Positions 27,919 through 36,281 of a stretch of DNA of 64,000 bases are shown here, piece by piece. Location: positions 1 through 64,000 of the forward strand of contig DAIDGX010000019.1 of the NCBI GenBank assembly GCA_027452165.1, given 5' to 3'. A program made the position numbers and the translations under genes. This DNA is from Vulcanimicrobiota bacterium. Its GTDB lineage: Bacteria; Vulcanimicrobiota; Vulcanimicrobiia; Vulcanimicrobiales; Vulcanimicrobiaceae. The notes under the pieces were generated by a model. That model was not told the DNA's origin. It saw nothing but the letters and a program-made list of their open reading frames with translations, and did not search any database. Within the stretch, counting starts at the first letter, position 1. Each line of letters begins with the position of its first letter.

Positions 27919-27924
27919 TCCCGG

Positions 27925-28512
27925 TTACTTCAAGCGCGACTCGCAGACGCTCCAATCGACGTGGGCCATGAATGACTCGATGTACTTGCCCTTCTCGGCC
28001 GGTTTATAATCGCGCAGGAACGCATGCTCCCAGAGATCCATGACGAGCACGGGTTCGCATCCCGCGAGCTCGTTGATGTTATGATCGCCGATCCATACGT
28101 TGACGAGTTGTCCGCCCACTTTGTCGTGGAACGCGATCGCCCAACCCACCCCGCGCATGCCGCCGATCGCCGCGAAATCCTTCTTGAAGTTCTCGAGCGA
28201 TCCGAACGAGGAGCCGATGAGGTCGTGCAACTTGCCGCCGGCGAGCGCCTTCGGCGCCGCCGTCAGGTTGTCGAAATAGTACTCGTGGAGACGCATGCCG
28301 TTGAACTCCCAGCCCAAGCGCCGCACGATCTCGGCGTAGGCGGGATCGGCTCCGGAATTCTTGCCGGCCGCGCGCATCGCCGCGATCTGCTCGCCGAGTA
28401 GATTGGTGTTTTTGACGTACCCTTCGTAGAGACCGAAGTGAATCTGCAAGGTTTCATCCGAAATGCCTTGCAGGCCCGCGAGATTCCATTTCTTCGGTGT
28501 GTAAACGTTCAT
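27925..28512 (-). CDS. sodA: Fe/Mn superoxide dismutase
   Basis: The 195-residue protein holds the four metal ligands of the family: His in IHFGLYEGYV, His in MRLHEYYFDNL, and Asp and His in VMDLWEHAFLRDY. Fe versus Mn use cannot be told from these alone. The ATG at 28512 is chosen because GGAAGGA lies five bases upstream; the much longer frame to 29466 is a shadow of the oxidoreductase gene. It disproportionates superoxide. No signal peptide, so it is cytosolic. It is last in the minus-strand gene run. Confidence 0.95.
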   Translation of the reverse strand: MNVYTPKKWNLAGLQGISDETLQIHFGLYEGYVKNTNLLGEQIAAMRAAGKNSGADPAYAEIVRRLGWEFNGMRLHEYYFDNLTAAPKALAGGKLHDLIGSSFGSLENFKKDFAAIGGMRGVGWAIAFHDKVGGQLVNVWIGDHNINELAGCEPVLVMDLWEHAFLRDYKPAEKGKYIESFMAHVDWSVCESRLK

Positions 28513-28525
28513 GCGTGTCCTTCCA
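28505..28525 (-). promoter_or_regulatory. Strong ribosome binding site of sod
   Basis: GGAAGGACACGCATG on the minus strand gives a Shine-Dalgarno match at ideal spacing and fixes the start at 28512. Confidence 0.8.
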
Positions 28526-28564
28526 TCCTCGAGTATTTGACCGTATTGCGTTAGCGGAACGGGG

Positions 28565-29566
28565 TCAGGCATCCCTGCTTGGCGCATCCGGAACGAGCAC
28601 GATCTTACCGATATGCAGGCTGCTTTCCAAGCGGGCGTGCGCTGCGGCCGCGTCGCTAAAGGTGTAGATCGAATCGACCAGCGGCACGATCGGATCGCGC
28701 TTGTCGAGTAGCGGCCAAATTCGCGCACGTAGTCCACCGGCGATCTGTGCCTTCTCCTCGTCGCTACGCGGTCGTAAGCTCGAACCGAAGATCGTCGCGC
28801 GGCGTTGCAGCAAGCGTGAAAGATCGAGCTCGGCGTGCGTTCCGGAAGCGGTTGCAATGCACGCAATCCGGCCTTCGACCGCGAGCGCGCGCAGATCGCG
28901 CGCGACGTACTCGCCGCCGACGATGTCGAGCACGATATCGACGCCCCGTCCATCCGTGAGCGCGAGCACGCGCTCGACGAAATCTTCGGCCCGGTAGTCG
29001 ATCGCGGCGTCAGCGCCGATGTCGAGCGTCGCGGCACACTTTTCGGGCGTGCCGGCGGTGGCGATGGCGCGCGCACCAAACGCGCGGGTAAACATGATCG
29101 CCGTCGAACCGATGCCGCTCGTGCCGCCGTGGACGAGCACAACGTCGTCACGCTGCATACGCGCGCGAACCACGAGGTTGTCGAAGACGGTGAAGGCGTT
29201 CTCGGGGAGCGTGGCACCCTCGACGAACGACCACGTGCGCGGCAGCGGCAGGACGTGCCCCTCGGGAACTGCGACGTACTCAGCGTAGCCGCCGCCGTTG
29301 CAGAGGGCGACGACGCGATCTCCGGCGGCGACCCCGCGCACCGCGCTGCCGGTCTCGACGACGGTGCCCGCGACCTCCAGTCCGAGATAGGGGCTTGCGC
29401 CGGGCGGTGCCGGATAGTGCCCCTTGCGCTGCAGGGTATCGGCGCGCGCGACGCCGGCGGCTTCAACCTCGATCACCACCTCGGTGGACTGCGGCGTGAC
29501 GCGCGGACGCTCGGCGACGAAGAGCACCTCCGACGGGCCCGGCTGGGCGAACGCGACATACTTCAC
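28565..29566 (-). CDS. NAD(P)H:quinone oxidoreductase, zinc-independent MDR family (QorA/PIG3-like)
   Basis: The 333-residue protein has the medium-chain reductase layout: a GroES-like N-terminal domain with GHYPAPPGASPYLGLEVAG, then a Rossmann domain containing LVHGGTSGIGSTAIMFTRAF. The catalytic Cys/His zinc set is absent, so it is a quinone oxidoreductase-like enzyme and not an alcohol dehydrogenase. GTG at 29566 begins the family N-terminus (KYVAFAQPGPSEVL). It sits 28 bp after queA and before sod, which suggests, without proving, an oxidative-stress role. Confidence 0.85.
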   Translation of the reverse strand: MKYVAFAQPGPSEVLFVAERPRVTPQSTEVVIEVEAAGVARADTLQRKGHYPAPPGASPYLGLEVAGTVVETGSAVRGVAAGDRVVALCNGGGYAEYVAVPEGHVLPLPRTWSFVEGATLPENAFTVFDNLVVRARMQRDDVVLVHGGTSGIGSTAIMFTRAFGARAIATAGTPEKCAATLDIGADAAIDYRAEDFVERVLALTDGRGVDIVLDIVGGEYVARDLRALAVEGRIACIATASGTHAELDLSRLLQRRATIFGSSLRPRSDEEKAQIAGGLRARIWPLLDKRDPIVPLVDSIYTFSDAAAAHARLESSLHIGKIVLVPDAPSRDA

Positions 29567-29594
29567 GTTCTCGCTAGTACCCGCTCGGGGTGCT

Positions 29595-30689
29595 TCACGC
29601 CTCGCCCGCGCGCGTGACGAACATCGCATCGCCGAAGGAAAAGAACCGGTAGCGCTGCTCCACGGCTTGGCGATAGGCGCGTAGGACTCGCTCGCGGCCG
29701 GCAAAGGTGGACACGAGCACGAGCAGTGTCGATTGCGGCAAATGGAAGTTGGTAATCATCGCATCGACGACGCGAAAGGTAAATCCCGGCCGGATGAAGA
29801 GCCCGGTGCTTCCTTCCCCCGCGACCACACGGCCATGCTCCGCGGCGCATCCTTCGAGCGCGCGTACGACCGTCGTGCCTGCGGCAACGATCCGACGCCC
29901 TTGCGCGCGCGCCGTGGCGATCGTGCGTTCGGTCGCGGGTGCGATCGCATATCGCTCGTGATGCATCCGGTGTTCGTCGAGACGTGTTGCGGTCATCGGC
30001 CGGAACGTCCCCAGGCCGACGTCGAGCGTCACGTGGACGACCTCAACCCCCTTGGCTCGGAGCCGGTCGAGCACGTCGCGGGTGAAATGCAGCGACGCGG
30101 TGGGCGCGGCGACGCTGCCGGGCACGCGCGCGAAGATCGTTTGATAGCGCTCCTGCGCTTCGGGTGAATCGTTGTGAATGTAGGGAGGTAAGGGGAGCCG
30201 TCCGGCAGTGTCGAGGAACGTTTCAAAAGGCACGTCTAACGTGAAGACGACTTCGCGCAGGCCGTCGTCATGCGTCGCTACGATATCGGCAAAGCCAAGC
30301 TCACCGAAGCGGATGCGCGCTCCCGGTGCAAGGCGGCGCGCCGGCTTGGCGAGCGCCATCCAGCGGGTGGCCTGCGGGTCGTAGCGCATGCTCTGCGCGG
30401 GATGGAGCAGCAAGAGTTCGACGGCGCCGCCACTCGGATCGCGGGTACCGTGGATGCGCGCAGCGATCACGCGCGTGTCGTTGAGAACGAGCACGTCGCC
30501 TGTGCGCAGATACTCCGGGAGATCGCGAAAGACGCGGTGCTCGACGGAGTCGCCGTCGAGGACGAGCAGGCGGCTGGCGTCGCGCTGCTCCGCCGGCGAT
30601 TGTGCGATCAGTTCGTCGGGAAGCTCGAAGCGATAGGCTGCGGCCGTCTGCTCGGCGTCAGCTATTTCCGGAGAGCCGTTGGAGTTCAA
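29595..30689 (-). CDS. queA: S-adenosylmethionine:tRNA ribosyltransferase-isomerase
   Basis: The 364-residue enzyme shows QueA blocks: FELPDELIAQSPAEQRDASR at the start, DVLVLNDTRVIAARIHG, PTASLHFTRDVLDRLRAKG, HVTLDVGLGTFRP and MITNFHLPQSTLLVLVS. It builds the cyclopentane of epoxyqueuosine on tRNAs with GUN anticodons; a tRNA-His with GUG is encoded at 61462-61539. It overlaps the PilZ gene by 32 bases. Confidence 0.95.
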   Translation of the reverse strand: MNSNGSPEIADAEQTAAAYRFELPDELIAQSPAEQRDASRLLVLDGDSVEHRVFRDLPEYLRTGDVLVLNDTRVIAARIHGTRDPSGGAVELLLLHPAQSMRYDPQATRWMALAKPARRLAPGARIRFGELGFADIVATHDDGLREVVFTLDVPFETFLDTAGRLPLPPYIHNDSPEAQERYQTIFARVPGSVAAPTASLHFTRDVLDRLRAKGVEVVHVTLDVGLGTFRPMTATRLDEHRMHHERYAIAPATERTIATARAQGRRIVAAGTTVVRALEGCAAEHGRVVAGEGSTGLFIRPGFTFRVVDAMITNFHLPQSTLLVLVSTFAGRERVLRAYRQAVEQRYRFFSFGDAMFVTRAGEA

Positions 30690-31035
30690 GGTCGAGAAAA
30701 TTGGTCAGACGCTTGCGATTGTCTTCCGTCGATTCAATGATCAGGATGCCTACCTGAAACGTGTCTCCCTGAAACGCGCGAATCCAGCGTACCTGCCCGC
30801 GAACACGGAGAAACGGGTTACGCTTCATCGTGATCGTGTACTTCGAGCCGATCGGCAAATATTGGTCGGCGATGATCCGCATACCGGTCGGCGAAATGTC
30901 CGCAACGGCCCCACGGATCAACATCGAGGCAAGCGGATCCTCGATGACGATGTCGATGAATTTGCGCAATCGAATCGCATAGCGTTTGTCGCTCGCGTTG
31001 TCGTCGGCGTCTTGCGGTTTGTTGCGATCAGTCAT
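30658..31035 (-). CDS. PilZ domain protein
   Basis: The 125-residue protein contains a PilZ-like domain: the basic stretch DKRYAIRLRKF near the N-terminus stands where the RxxxR cyclic-di-GMP motif lies, followed by VADISPTGMRIIADQYLPIG, the D/NxSxxG motif. It probably binds cyclic di-GMP and could respond to the two GGDEF-EAL proteins in this window. ATG at 31035 overlaps the spoIID end by eight bases. Confidence 0.8.
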   Translation of the reverse strand: MTDRNKPQDADDNASDKRYAIRLRKFIDIVIEDPLASMLIRGAVADISPTGMRIIADQYLPIGSKYTITMKRNPFLRVRGQVRWIRAFQGDTFQVGILIIESTEDNRKRLTNFLDLELQRLSGNS

Positions 31036-32029
31036 GCGTAACGGTAACACCTGGAAAATAGAACGCGATGATAGCCTCGGGTGTAGCCCCTTCCAGGGCC
31101 ATACCGCGAGCTCCCCATTGGCACAGGCCCACGCCATGACCGAGTCCGCCGCCTGCGATACGTACCCGGCCTGCTTGCGAGGCGTTGCCGATCTGGGAGA
31201 TCAACAGGCTCGGGAGCACGCGCGCCCCGATGCGCAAGCGAAAATCCATCCCACGGACGAAGGCGGAGCCGCGCTCGCAACGGAGTTCGATCATCTTCGC
31301 GCGACCGCTCGCATCGGCCTCGGAGACGGCGAGCGCGGTCATCGCTCCATACGGTGCGATCTCGGCGGCGAAGCTCGCTTCGACCTGCGGGAGCGCGATC
31401 CGGCGCTTCCAGCGATAATTCGGCGATGCCGTGCAGTACGGGCAGACCACGCCCTCGAGGTAGGGAATCGGCGTGCCGCCCCACGCATCGCTCGAGGCTT
31501 CGGTGTGCCCACCGCAACACGACGAGTACTCGGCCTGCGCAAACCCGCCACCGTAACGCAACACCATGCCGCCGGTCGCATCGACCGCCGCACGGCTCGA
31601 TGCCGTCTCGCCGCGCGTGCCGTCGTACACTTGATCGAGTTCGGAGGGCACCACATCGTAGGCGCGACGCGGCGAGCTTCGTTGTAGCACGTAGCTGCGC
31701 GCGCAGATTGCTTGCGCCGCGAGCGCCGCGGCGGGCCATGACGGCGGCATCTCGCGCGAGACGACGCTGTAAAGATACTCTTCGAGCGAGAGCAGGTTGA
31801 CGATCTCGCCGTTCGGCGCGCGGTAGTAGCGTCCGCGATAGGCTCGGCCGCGAAAGGTGAAGCCGCCTCCGGGTAACGGTGCGACGGGGCCCGCTCCGAG
31901 CAGCACGCGCAGCCGTTGCGTTGTCGCGGTCGTCCCCATCGCCGGATCGTACTCGTCTTGGGCACGGGCCGCCGCGGCCGTGTAGGCAAGCGCGGCGGTC
32001 GCCGCGATGAACGTCGCGCGTCGCATCAA
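31028..32029 (-). CDS. SpoIID/LytB domain protein, probable septal peptidoglycan lytic transglycosylase
   Basis: The 333-residue protein has a signal peptide (to about residue 23) and a SpoIID domain: SREMPPSWPAAALAAQAI, in which the Glu is the SpoIID catalytic residue, then ARSYVL, AYSSCCGGHTE-type Cys/His residues (EYSSCCGGHTE), and a C-terminal GLGHGVGLCQWGARGMA. SpoIID cleaves denuded glycan strands in sporulating bacteria, and LytB-like members occur in non-sporulating ones. No sporulation genes are seen here, so a cell division or wall role is likelier. It overlaps ruvB by four bases. Confidence 0.85.
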   Translation of the reverse strand: MMRRATFIAATAALAYTAAAARAQDEYDPAMGTTATTQRLRVLLGAGPVAPLPGGGFTFRGRAYRGRYYRAPNGEIVNLLSLEEYLYSVVSREMPPSWPAAALAAQAICARSYVLQRSSPRRAYDVVPSELDQVYDGTRGETASSRAAVDATGGMVLRYGGGFAQAEYSSCCGGHTEASSDAWGGTPIPYLEGVVCPYCTASPNYRWKRRIALPQVEASFAAEIAPYGAMTALAVSEADASGRAKMIELRCERGSAFVRGMDFRLRIGARVLPSLLISQIGNASQAGRVRIAGGGLGHGVGLCQWGARGMALEGATPEAIIAFYFPGVTVTHD

Positions 32030-33102
32030 AAGAGCGGGTCCTGAGCCGGGCCGCGAGCGCCGGATTCGAGTCCCAGGTGGCGGTAGGCATCCGGGGTTGC
32101 CTTGCGCCCGCTGGCCGTGCGGATCACGAGGCCCGCTTTGAGGAGGTACGGCTCCACCACGTCCTCGAGCGTCTCCGCATCCTCGGTGAGCGACGCCGCG
32201 ATCGCGGCGATCCCGGCGGGACCGCCACCGTATTGTTCGATGAGCGTGCGCAGAAATGCGCGATCGAGCCGATCCAGTCCCAGTTCATCGACGCCCTCGC
32301 GCGCGAGCGCGTCGGCAGCGACCTGGGCGGTAATCCGGCCGCTCGCGCGCACTTGGGCGTAATCGCGAACGCGGCGCAAGAGGCGATTGGCGATGCGCGG
32401 CGTTCCGCGACTGCGACGCGCGATCGTGCCGGCGCCCTCCGGTTCGATCGGCACCTCAAGCACGCTTGCGGAGCGGGTCACGATACGCTCGAGTTCGTGG
32501 ATCGCGTAGTAATCCATGTGATGTACGATCCCGAAGCGCTCGCGCAACGGCGCGGTGAGCATGCCCGCGCGCGTGGTCGCGCCGACGAGCGTAAAACGCT
32601 TGAGCGGCAGTTTGATCGTTTTTGCGAATGCGCCGCGATCGACGATGAAATCGATCTGAAAATCCTCCATCGCGGGGTAGAGAAACTCCTCGACCACGCG
32701 CCCCAGACGATGGATCTCGTCGATGAAGAGCACGTCGCCCTCTTCGAGCGTTGTGAGGATCCCGACGAGATCTTTGGGCTTCTCGAGCGTCGGGCCGCTG
32801 GTCGGGCGAAAGTTCGCGCCCAACGCGCGCGCAATCAATGCGCCGAGCGTCGTCTTGCCGAGCCCCGGCGGACCGTAGAGCAGCACGTGGTCGAGCGGCT
32901 CGCCGCGCCGCGTTGCCGCGTCGATCGCGATCCGAAGGTTCTCGACGACGCGCTCTTGCCCAACGTAGTCGTCAAACGTACGCGGTCGCAAGCTCGCGCC
33001 ATAGACCTCATCCTCGAGCGTATCCTCGGGACTGACGATACGTTCGTCGAGCGGTCCCGCGTCTTCTGGGCCGAGCAGACGTTTGCGCGGCGTATCGCTC
33101 AC
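32026..33102 (-). CDS. ruvB: Holliday junction branch migration ATPase RuvB
   Basis: The 358-residue AAA+ protein has Walker A GPPGLGKTT, Walker B DVLFIDEIHRLGRVVEE, sensor region ATTRAGMLTAPLRERFG and the C-terminal winged-helix ending in TASGRKATPDAYRHLG. It drives branch migration with RuvA, encoded four bases into its start, and RuvC. The ruvCAB order is standard. Confidence 0.97.
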   Translation of the reverse strand: MSDTPRKRLLGPEDAGPLDERIVSPEDTLEDEVYGASLRPRTFDDYVGQERVVENLRIAIDAATRRGEPLDHVLLYGPPGLGKTTLGALIARALGANFRPTSGPTLEKPKDLVGILTTLEEGDVLFIDEIHRLGRVVEEFLYPAMEDFQIDFIVDRGAFAKTIKLPLKRFTLVGATTRAGMLTAPLRERFGIVHHMDYYAIHELERIVTRSASVLEVPIEPEGAGTIARRSRGTPRIANRLLRRVRDYAQVRASGRITAQVAADALAREGVDELGLDRLDRAFLRTLIEQYGGGPAGIAAIAASLTEDAETLEDVVEPYLLKAGLVIRTASGRKATPDAYRHLGLESGARGPAQDPLF

Positions 33103-33722
33103 GTGCGCCGCTCCGCTTTACGCCGGTAGATCTCTGCCAGGAGCGTCTCGGCATCGCGAAGCGCCGGTAACTCCGCGATAGTCTCGCGAATCATCGCTTC
33201 GGCTTCCGGGCGTCGATACTCGAGTTGGAGCAGCACGGCAAGAGCTTCGTCGGCGAAATCGGGCATCGCCTGCACCGCGACCGGCGAAGGGTCCTGAATG
33301 AGCAAGAACTTCGCCACCTTGCCTTGGAGCTTTGCGACGATATCGCGCGCCTTCTGCTGCCCGATGCCCGGGAGCGTCTTCAAATATGCGTGGTCGCCAC
33401 GGTCGATCGCAAGCGCGATCGCCGACATCGGCTGCGAGAACGCGCGCGCGGCCGAGCGTGGTCCAATCGATGCAACCGAGCAGAGCGCGTCGAAAAATTC
33501 GCGCTCGACCGCGTTAGTGAACCCGTAGAACGTCATGTGCCCGCTGTTTCCGTCGATATTGAGCACGGCGTGTACTTCCAAATGCACGCGTTCGCCGATC
33601 GCCTGCGTCACCTTCTCGGCGACGCAGGGTGGCAGCACGATCGTGTATCCAAGTCCGTTGACGTCGAGCACGACCGTTTCGTGTCCGCGCTCGACCAGCG
33701 TGCCGCTAATGCGGGTAAACAT
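33099..33722 (-). CDS. ruvA: Holliday junction branch migration protein RuvA
   Basis: The 207-residue protein starts MFTRISGTLVERG, has the OB fold and helix-hairpin-helix motifs (LCSVASIGPRSAARAFS and LKTLPGIGQQKARDIV), and a C-terminal RuvB-binding domain. It overlaps ruvC by 17 bases. Confidence 0.95.
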   Translation of the reverse strand: MFTRISGTLVERGHETVVLDVNGLGYTIVLPPCVAEKVTQAIGERVHLEVHAVLNIDGNSGHMTFYGFTNAVEREFFDALCSVASIGPRSAARAFSQPMSAIALAIDRGDHAYLKTLPGIGQQKARDIVAKLQGKVAKFLLIQDPSPVAVQAMPDFADEALAVLLQLEYRRPEAEAMIRETIAELPALRDAETLLAEIYRRKAERRT

Positions 33723-34212
33723 GATCGCGCATATTCGAGAAGGCGAGCGCCAGGGCGAGCGCGTCGGAGACGTCGTTCGGCTTTGGCGCGCTGCGAAGGT
33801 TCAAGAGGGTGGTCACCATCGAGTTGATCTGTTCTTTGCGCGCGGATCCCGACCCCACGAGCGCGCGTTTGACGTGCGCGTGACCGAGCGTGTGTACCGG
33901 CACACCGGCTTGCGCGCATGCAAGGTACATCACGCCGCGCGCATGGCCCATCAGGATCGCGGTCATCGGATTTTTGTAGGTTGTGTAGAGTTCTTCGATC
34001 ACGACGACGTCGGGCTTCGTCTGGGCGAGAATCTCGGCGATCCCAAGGTGCAGTTCGTGCAGACGATCTTCGAGCGCGCGGTCGGTGCGCGGGTTCACGA
34101 TGCCTGCCTCGACCAGACGCACGCGACGTCCGTCGCGCTCGATGACGCCGTACCCGGTGACGCGAAGCGCCGGATCGATGCCGAGGATGCGCGCAACGCT
34201 AGTGTTGCGCAC
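33706..34212 (-). CDS. ruvC: Crossover junction endodeoxyribonuclease RuvC
   Basis: The 168-residue RuvC carries the catalytic acids: Asp in ILGIDPALRVTGYG, Glu in VVVIEELYTTYKNP and Asp in PNDVSDALALALA. The GTG at 34212 gives family length and begins five residues before ARILGID; the frame continues farther upstream through pknB without support. It resolves Holliday junctions. It overlaps pknB by 14 bases. Confidence 0.9.
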   Translation of the reverse strand: MRNTSVARILGIDPALRVTGYGVIERDGRRVRLVEAGIVNPRTDRALEDRLHELHLGIAEILAQTKPDVVVIEELYTTYKNPMTAILMGHARGVMYLACAQAGVPVHTLGHAHVKRALVGSGSARKEQINSMVTTLLNLRSAPKPNDVSDALALALAFSNMRDHVYPH

Positions 34213-36271
34213 CGTTGACGATGAGCGTGACGCTCGAACCGGGATCGAGCGTCGTTCCGGCACCTGGGTCGGTGCGTACAACCTTCCCGTCGGCTCCCTC
34301 GCTCGTCGTGTAGGTGATGCGGTTGACGCGGTAGCCGTACTGTAACAGCGTCGCTTGCGCGTCGCTGAGCGACATGCCTTCGGTGTCGGGAACCTCACCG
34401 GATACCGAGAGGGTGATCGTGACGGTCGAGCCTGCGGGAATGCTCGTACCACCAGGTGGATCTTCGGCGACGATCAGACCGTTGCTGTCGGTCTGCGTGG
34501 AGAATTTGACCGCTGCGGTGAGACCCGCGCCGTTTAATTGCGCGATCGCGTTGCCGTATTGCATGTTGATGACGTTGGGTGCGCTGACCGACGACGCGTT
34601 GGGCGGCGCGCCGGTCGAGACGACTAGATGGATCACCGTCGAGCGATCCACGGAGATGCCCGGTGTCACGTCTTGCGCGGCGATCGTGTTCGGGGCGACG
34701 CCGGGATACGCGCCTCGTTGCGACGTGTCCACCGTGAGGTCGCTGCGTTTTGCGAGGGTGACGGCGTCGTCGATGCTCATTCCCACGAAGTTCGGCGCCG
34801 GAATCGCTTTGGGCCCCTGAGAGACGACGAGCACGATCCGGCTGCCCTTGCGTACCTTGGCGCCGGGCTTGGGACGTTGGTCGATCACGCTGTTCTTGGG
34901 AGCGTTATCGTACCGGCCGGTCAGCTTGACCGTGAACCCGTCGCCTTCGAGCGTGCGCTTCGCGTCGTCGGCGTTGTAACCGCGTACGTCGCGTAGCCCG
35001 ACGAGCGGAAGCCCGTTGCTCACGACAAGTTCGATCAAGGAGTTTCGCGCCACGCTCGTGCCGGCGACCGGGTTCTGACGGATCACGTGGTTCGCCGGAA
35101 CCGTATCGCTTGGACTCTTGATGAATCGCACGACGAGGCCAGCGTTGACGATCGCCGCTTGCGCCTGCGTATCGGTCATGCTCGTGTAGTCGCCGACCGT
35201 GACGTTGGAACCGAATTGCGGCAGCGTAAACGGCCGGCTGAAGATCAGGTACCCAAGGCCCGTCGCGAGGAGCGCGAGCACGACCAGCGCTGCGATAACG
35301 CCGCCGCTGATGCGCGAACGGCGCTCTTCTTCTGCGCTGATCGAGGTGAACGCGCGATCGGGCATGGGCGAGCGGCGCGGCGGCGGCGCCGCCCGAAACG
35401 CCTGCGTTGGTGCATCGTTTGCGATCTTATAGGCCGCGACGCTTGGACGCTCGCGTGCCTCGCGAAGCGCCGATGCCACCTCGCTTGCGGAGTGAAAGCG
35501 ATTGTTGGGCTGCTTTTGAAGCAGTTTATTGACGATGGCGGCGAGTGCGGGCGAGACGCCGAGCTTCTGGGTATCGATCGTCGGCACGGGATCGCCGATG
35601 TGTTTGAGGGCAACCGTAACGGGGGATTCACCGGTGAAGGGGAGTTCGCCGGTCAACATCTGGTAGAGGACGACGCCGACGCTATACAGATCGCTCGACT
35701 CGTGAAGTTCGTGGCCCTGGGCTTGCTCGGGCGAGATGTAATAGACGCTCCCCATCACGAGGCCGGGCTTCGTGAGCGTCATGGTTTGTTGCGAGACGGC
35801 GCGCGCGATGCCGAAATCGGAGAGCTTGACGACGTCGTCCTTCGTGACGAGGATGTTCGCCGGCTTGATATCGCGATGCAATAATCCCGCGCGATGCGCG
35901 AAGGCAAGGCCGTTACAAATCTGCGCGGCGTAATCGATCGCAACGGGTTCGGGCAGCTTGCCGTCGGCCGCGATGATCTCGGCCAGCGACGGTCCATCGA
36001 CGAGCTCCATCACGATGTAATAGGTCTCGCCCTCGCGCCCGACGTCGTAGGTGTTGACGATGTTGGGGTGGGAGAGTTTTGCCGCCGATTCGGCCTCTTG
36101 ATAGAAGCGACGCACGAATTCGTCGTCGGCCGCGTACTGCGGGCGCAAGACCTTGACGGCGACACGGCGGCGGAGCACGGTATCCGTGCCGCAATAGACG
36201 ACCGCCATGCCGCCCTCGCCGAGCTTGCGATCGAGGCGATACCGGTTATTGAACGTTTCTTGCTCGATCAC
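34199..36271 (-). CDS. pknB: PASTA-domain serine/threonine protein kinase
   Basis: The 690-residue protein has a cytosolic kinase domain (about 11-270) with LGEGGMAVVY, the VAVKV lysine, catalytic HRDIKPANILV and DFGIARAVS. A membrane segment follows at about 325-350, then five PASTA repeats up to the C-terminus. PASTA domains bind muropeptides and couple wall state to kinase activity. The gene lies directly after a class B penicillin-binding protein gene, as in actinobacterial pbpA-pknB clusters, but without rodA or the PstP phosphatase here. The PP2C at 5231-7240 is of the SpoIIE class, not PstP. Confidence 0.93.
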   Translation of the reverse strand: MIEQETFNNRYRLDRKLGEGGMAVVYCGTDTVLRRRVAVKVLRPQYAADDEFVRRFYQEAESAAKLSHPNIVNTYDVGREGETYYIVMELVDGPSLAEIIAADGKLPEPVAIDYAAQICNGLAFAHRAGLLHRDIKPANILVTKDDVVKLSDFGIARAVSQQTMTLTKPGLVMGSVYYISPEQAQGHELHESSDLYSVGVVLYQMLTGELPFTGESPVTVALKHIGDPVPTIDTQKLGVSPALAAIVNKLLQKQPNNRFHSASEVASALREARERPSVAAYKIANDAPTQAFRAAPPPRRSPMPDRAFTSISAEEERRSRISGGVIAALVVLALLATGLGYLIFSRPFTLPQFGSNVTVGDYTSMTDTQAQAAIVNAGLVVRFIKSPSDTVPANHVIRQNPVAGTSVARNSLIELVVSNGLPLVGLRDVRGYNADDAKRTLEGDGFTVKLTGRYDNAPKNSVIDQRPKPGAKVRKGSRIVLVVSQGPKAIPAPNFVGMSIDDAVTLAKRSDLTVDTSQRGAYPGVAPNTIAAQDVTPGISVDRSTVIHLVVSTGAPPNASSVSAPNVINMQYGNAIAQLNGAGLTAAVKFSTQTDSNGLIVAEDPPGGTSIPAGSTVTITLSVSGEVPDTEGMSLSDAQATLLQYGYRVNRITYTTSEGADGKVVRTDPGAGTTLDPGSSVTLIVNGAQH

Positions 36272-36281
36272 GCAGCTTGCT

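Noticed and set aside
27925-29466. Superoxide dismutase fused to a long N-terminal extension
   Set aside because: The extension is the out-of-frame shadow of the quinone oxidoreductase gene; a strong Shine-Dalgarno fixes the start at 28512.
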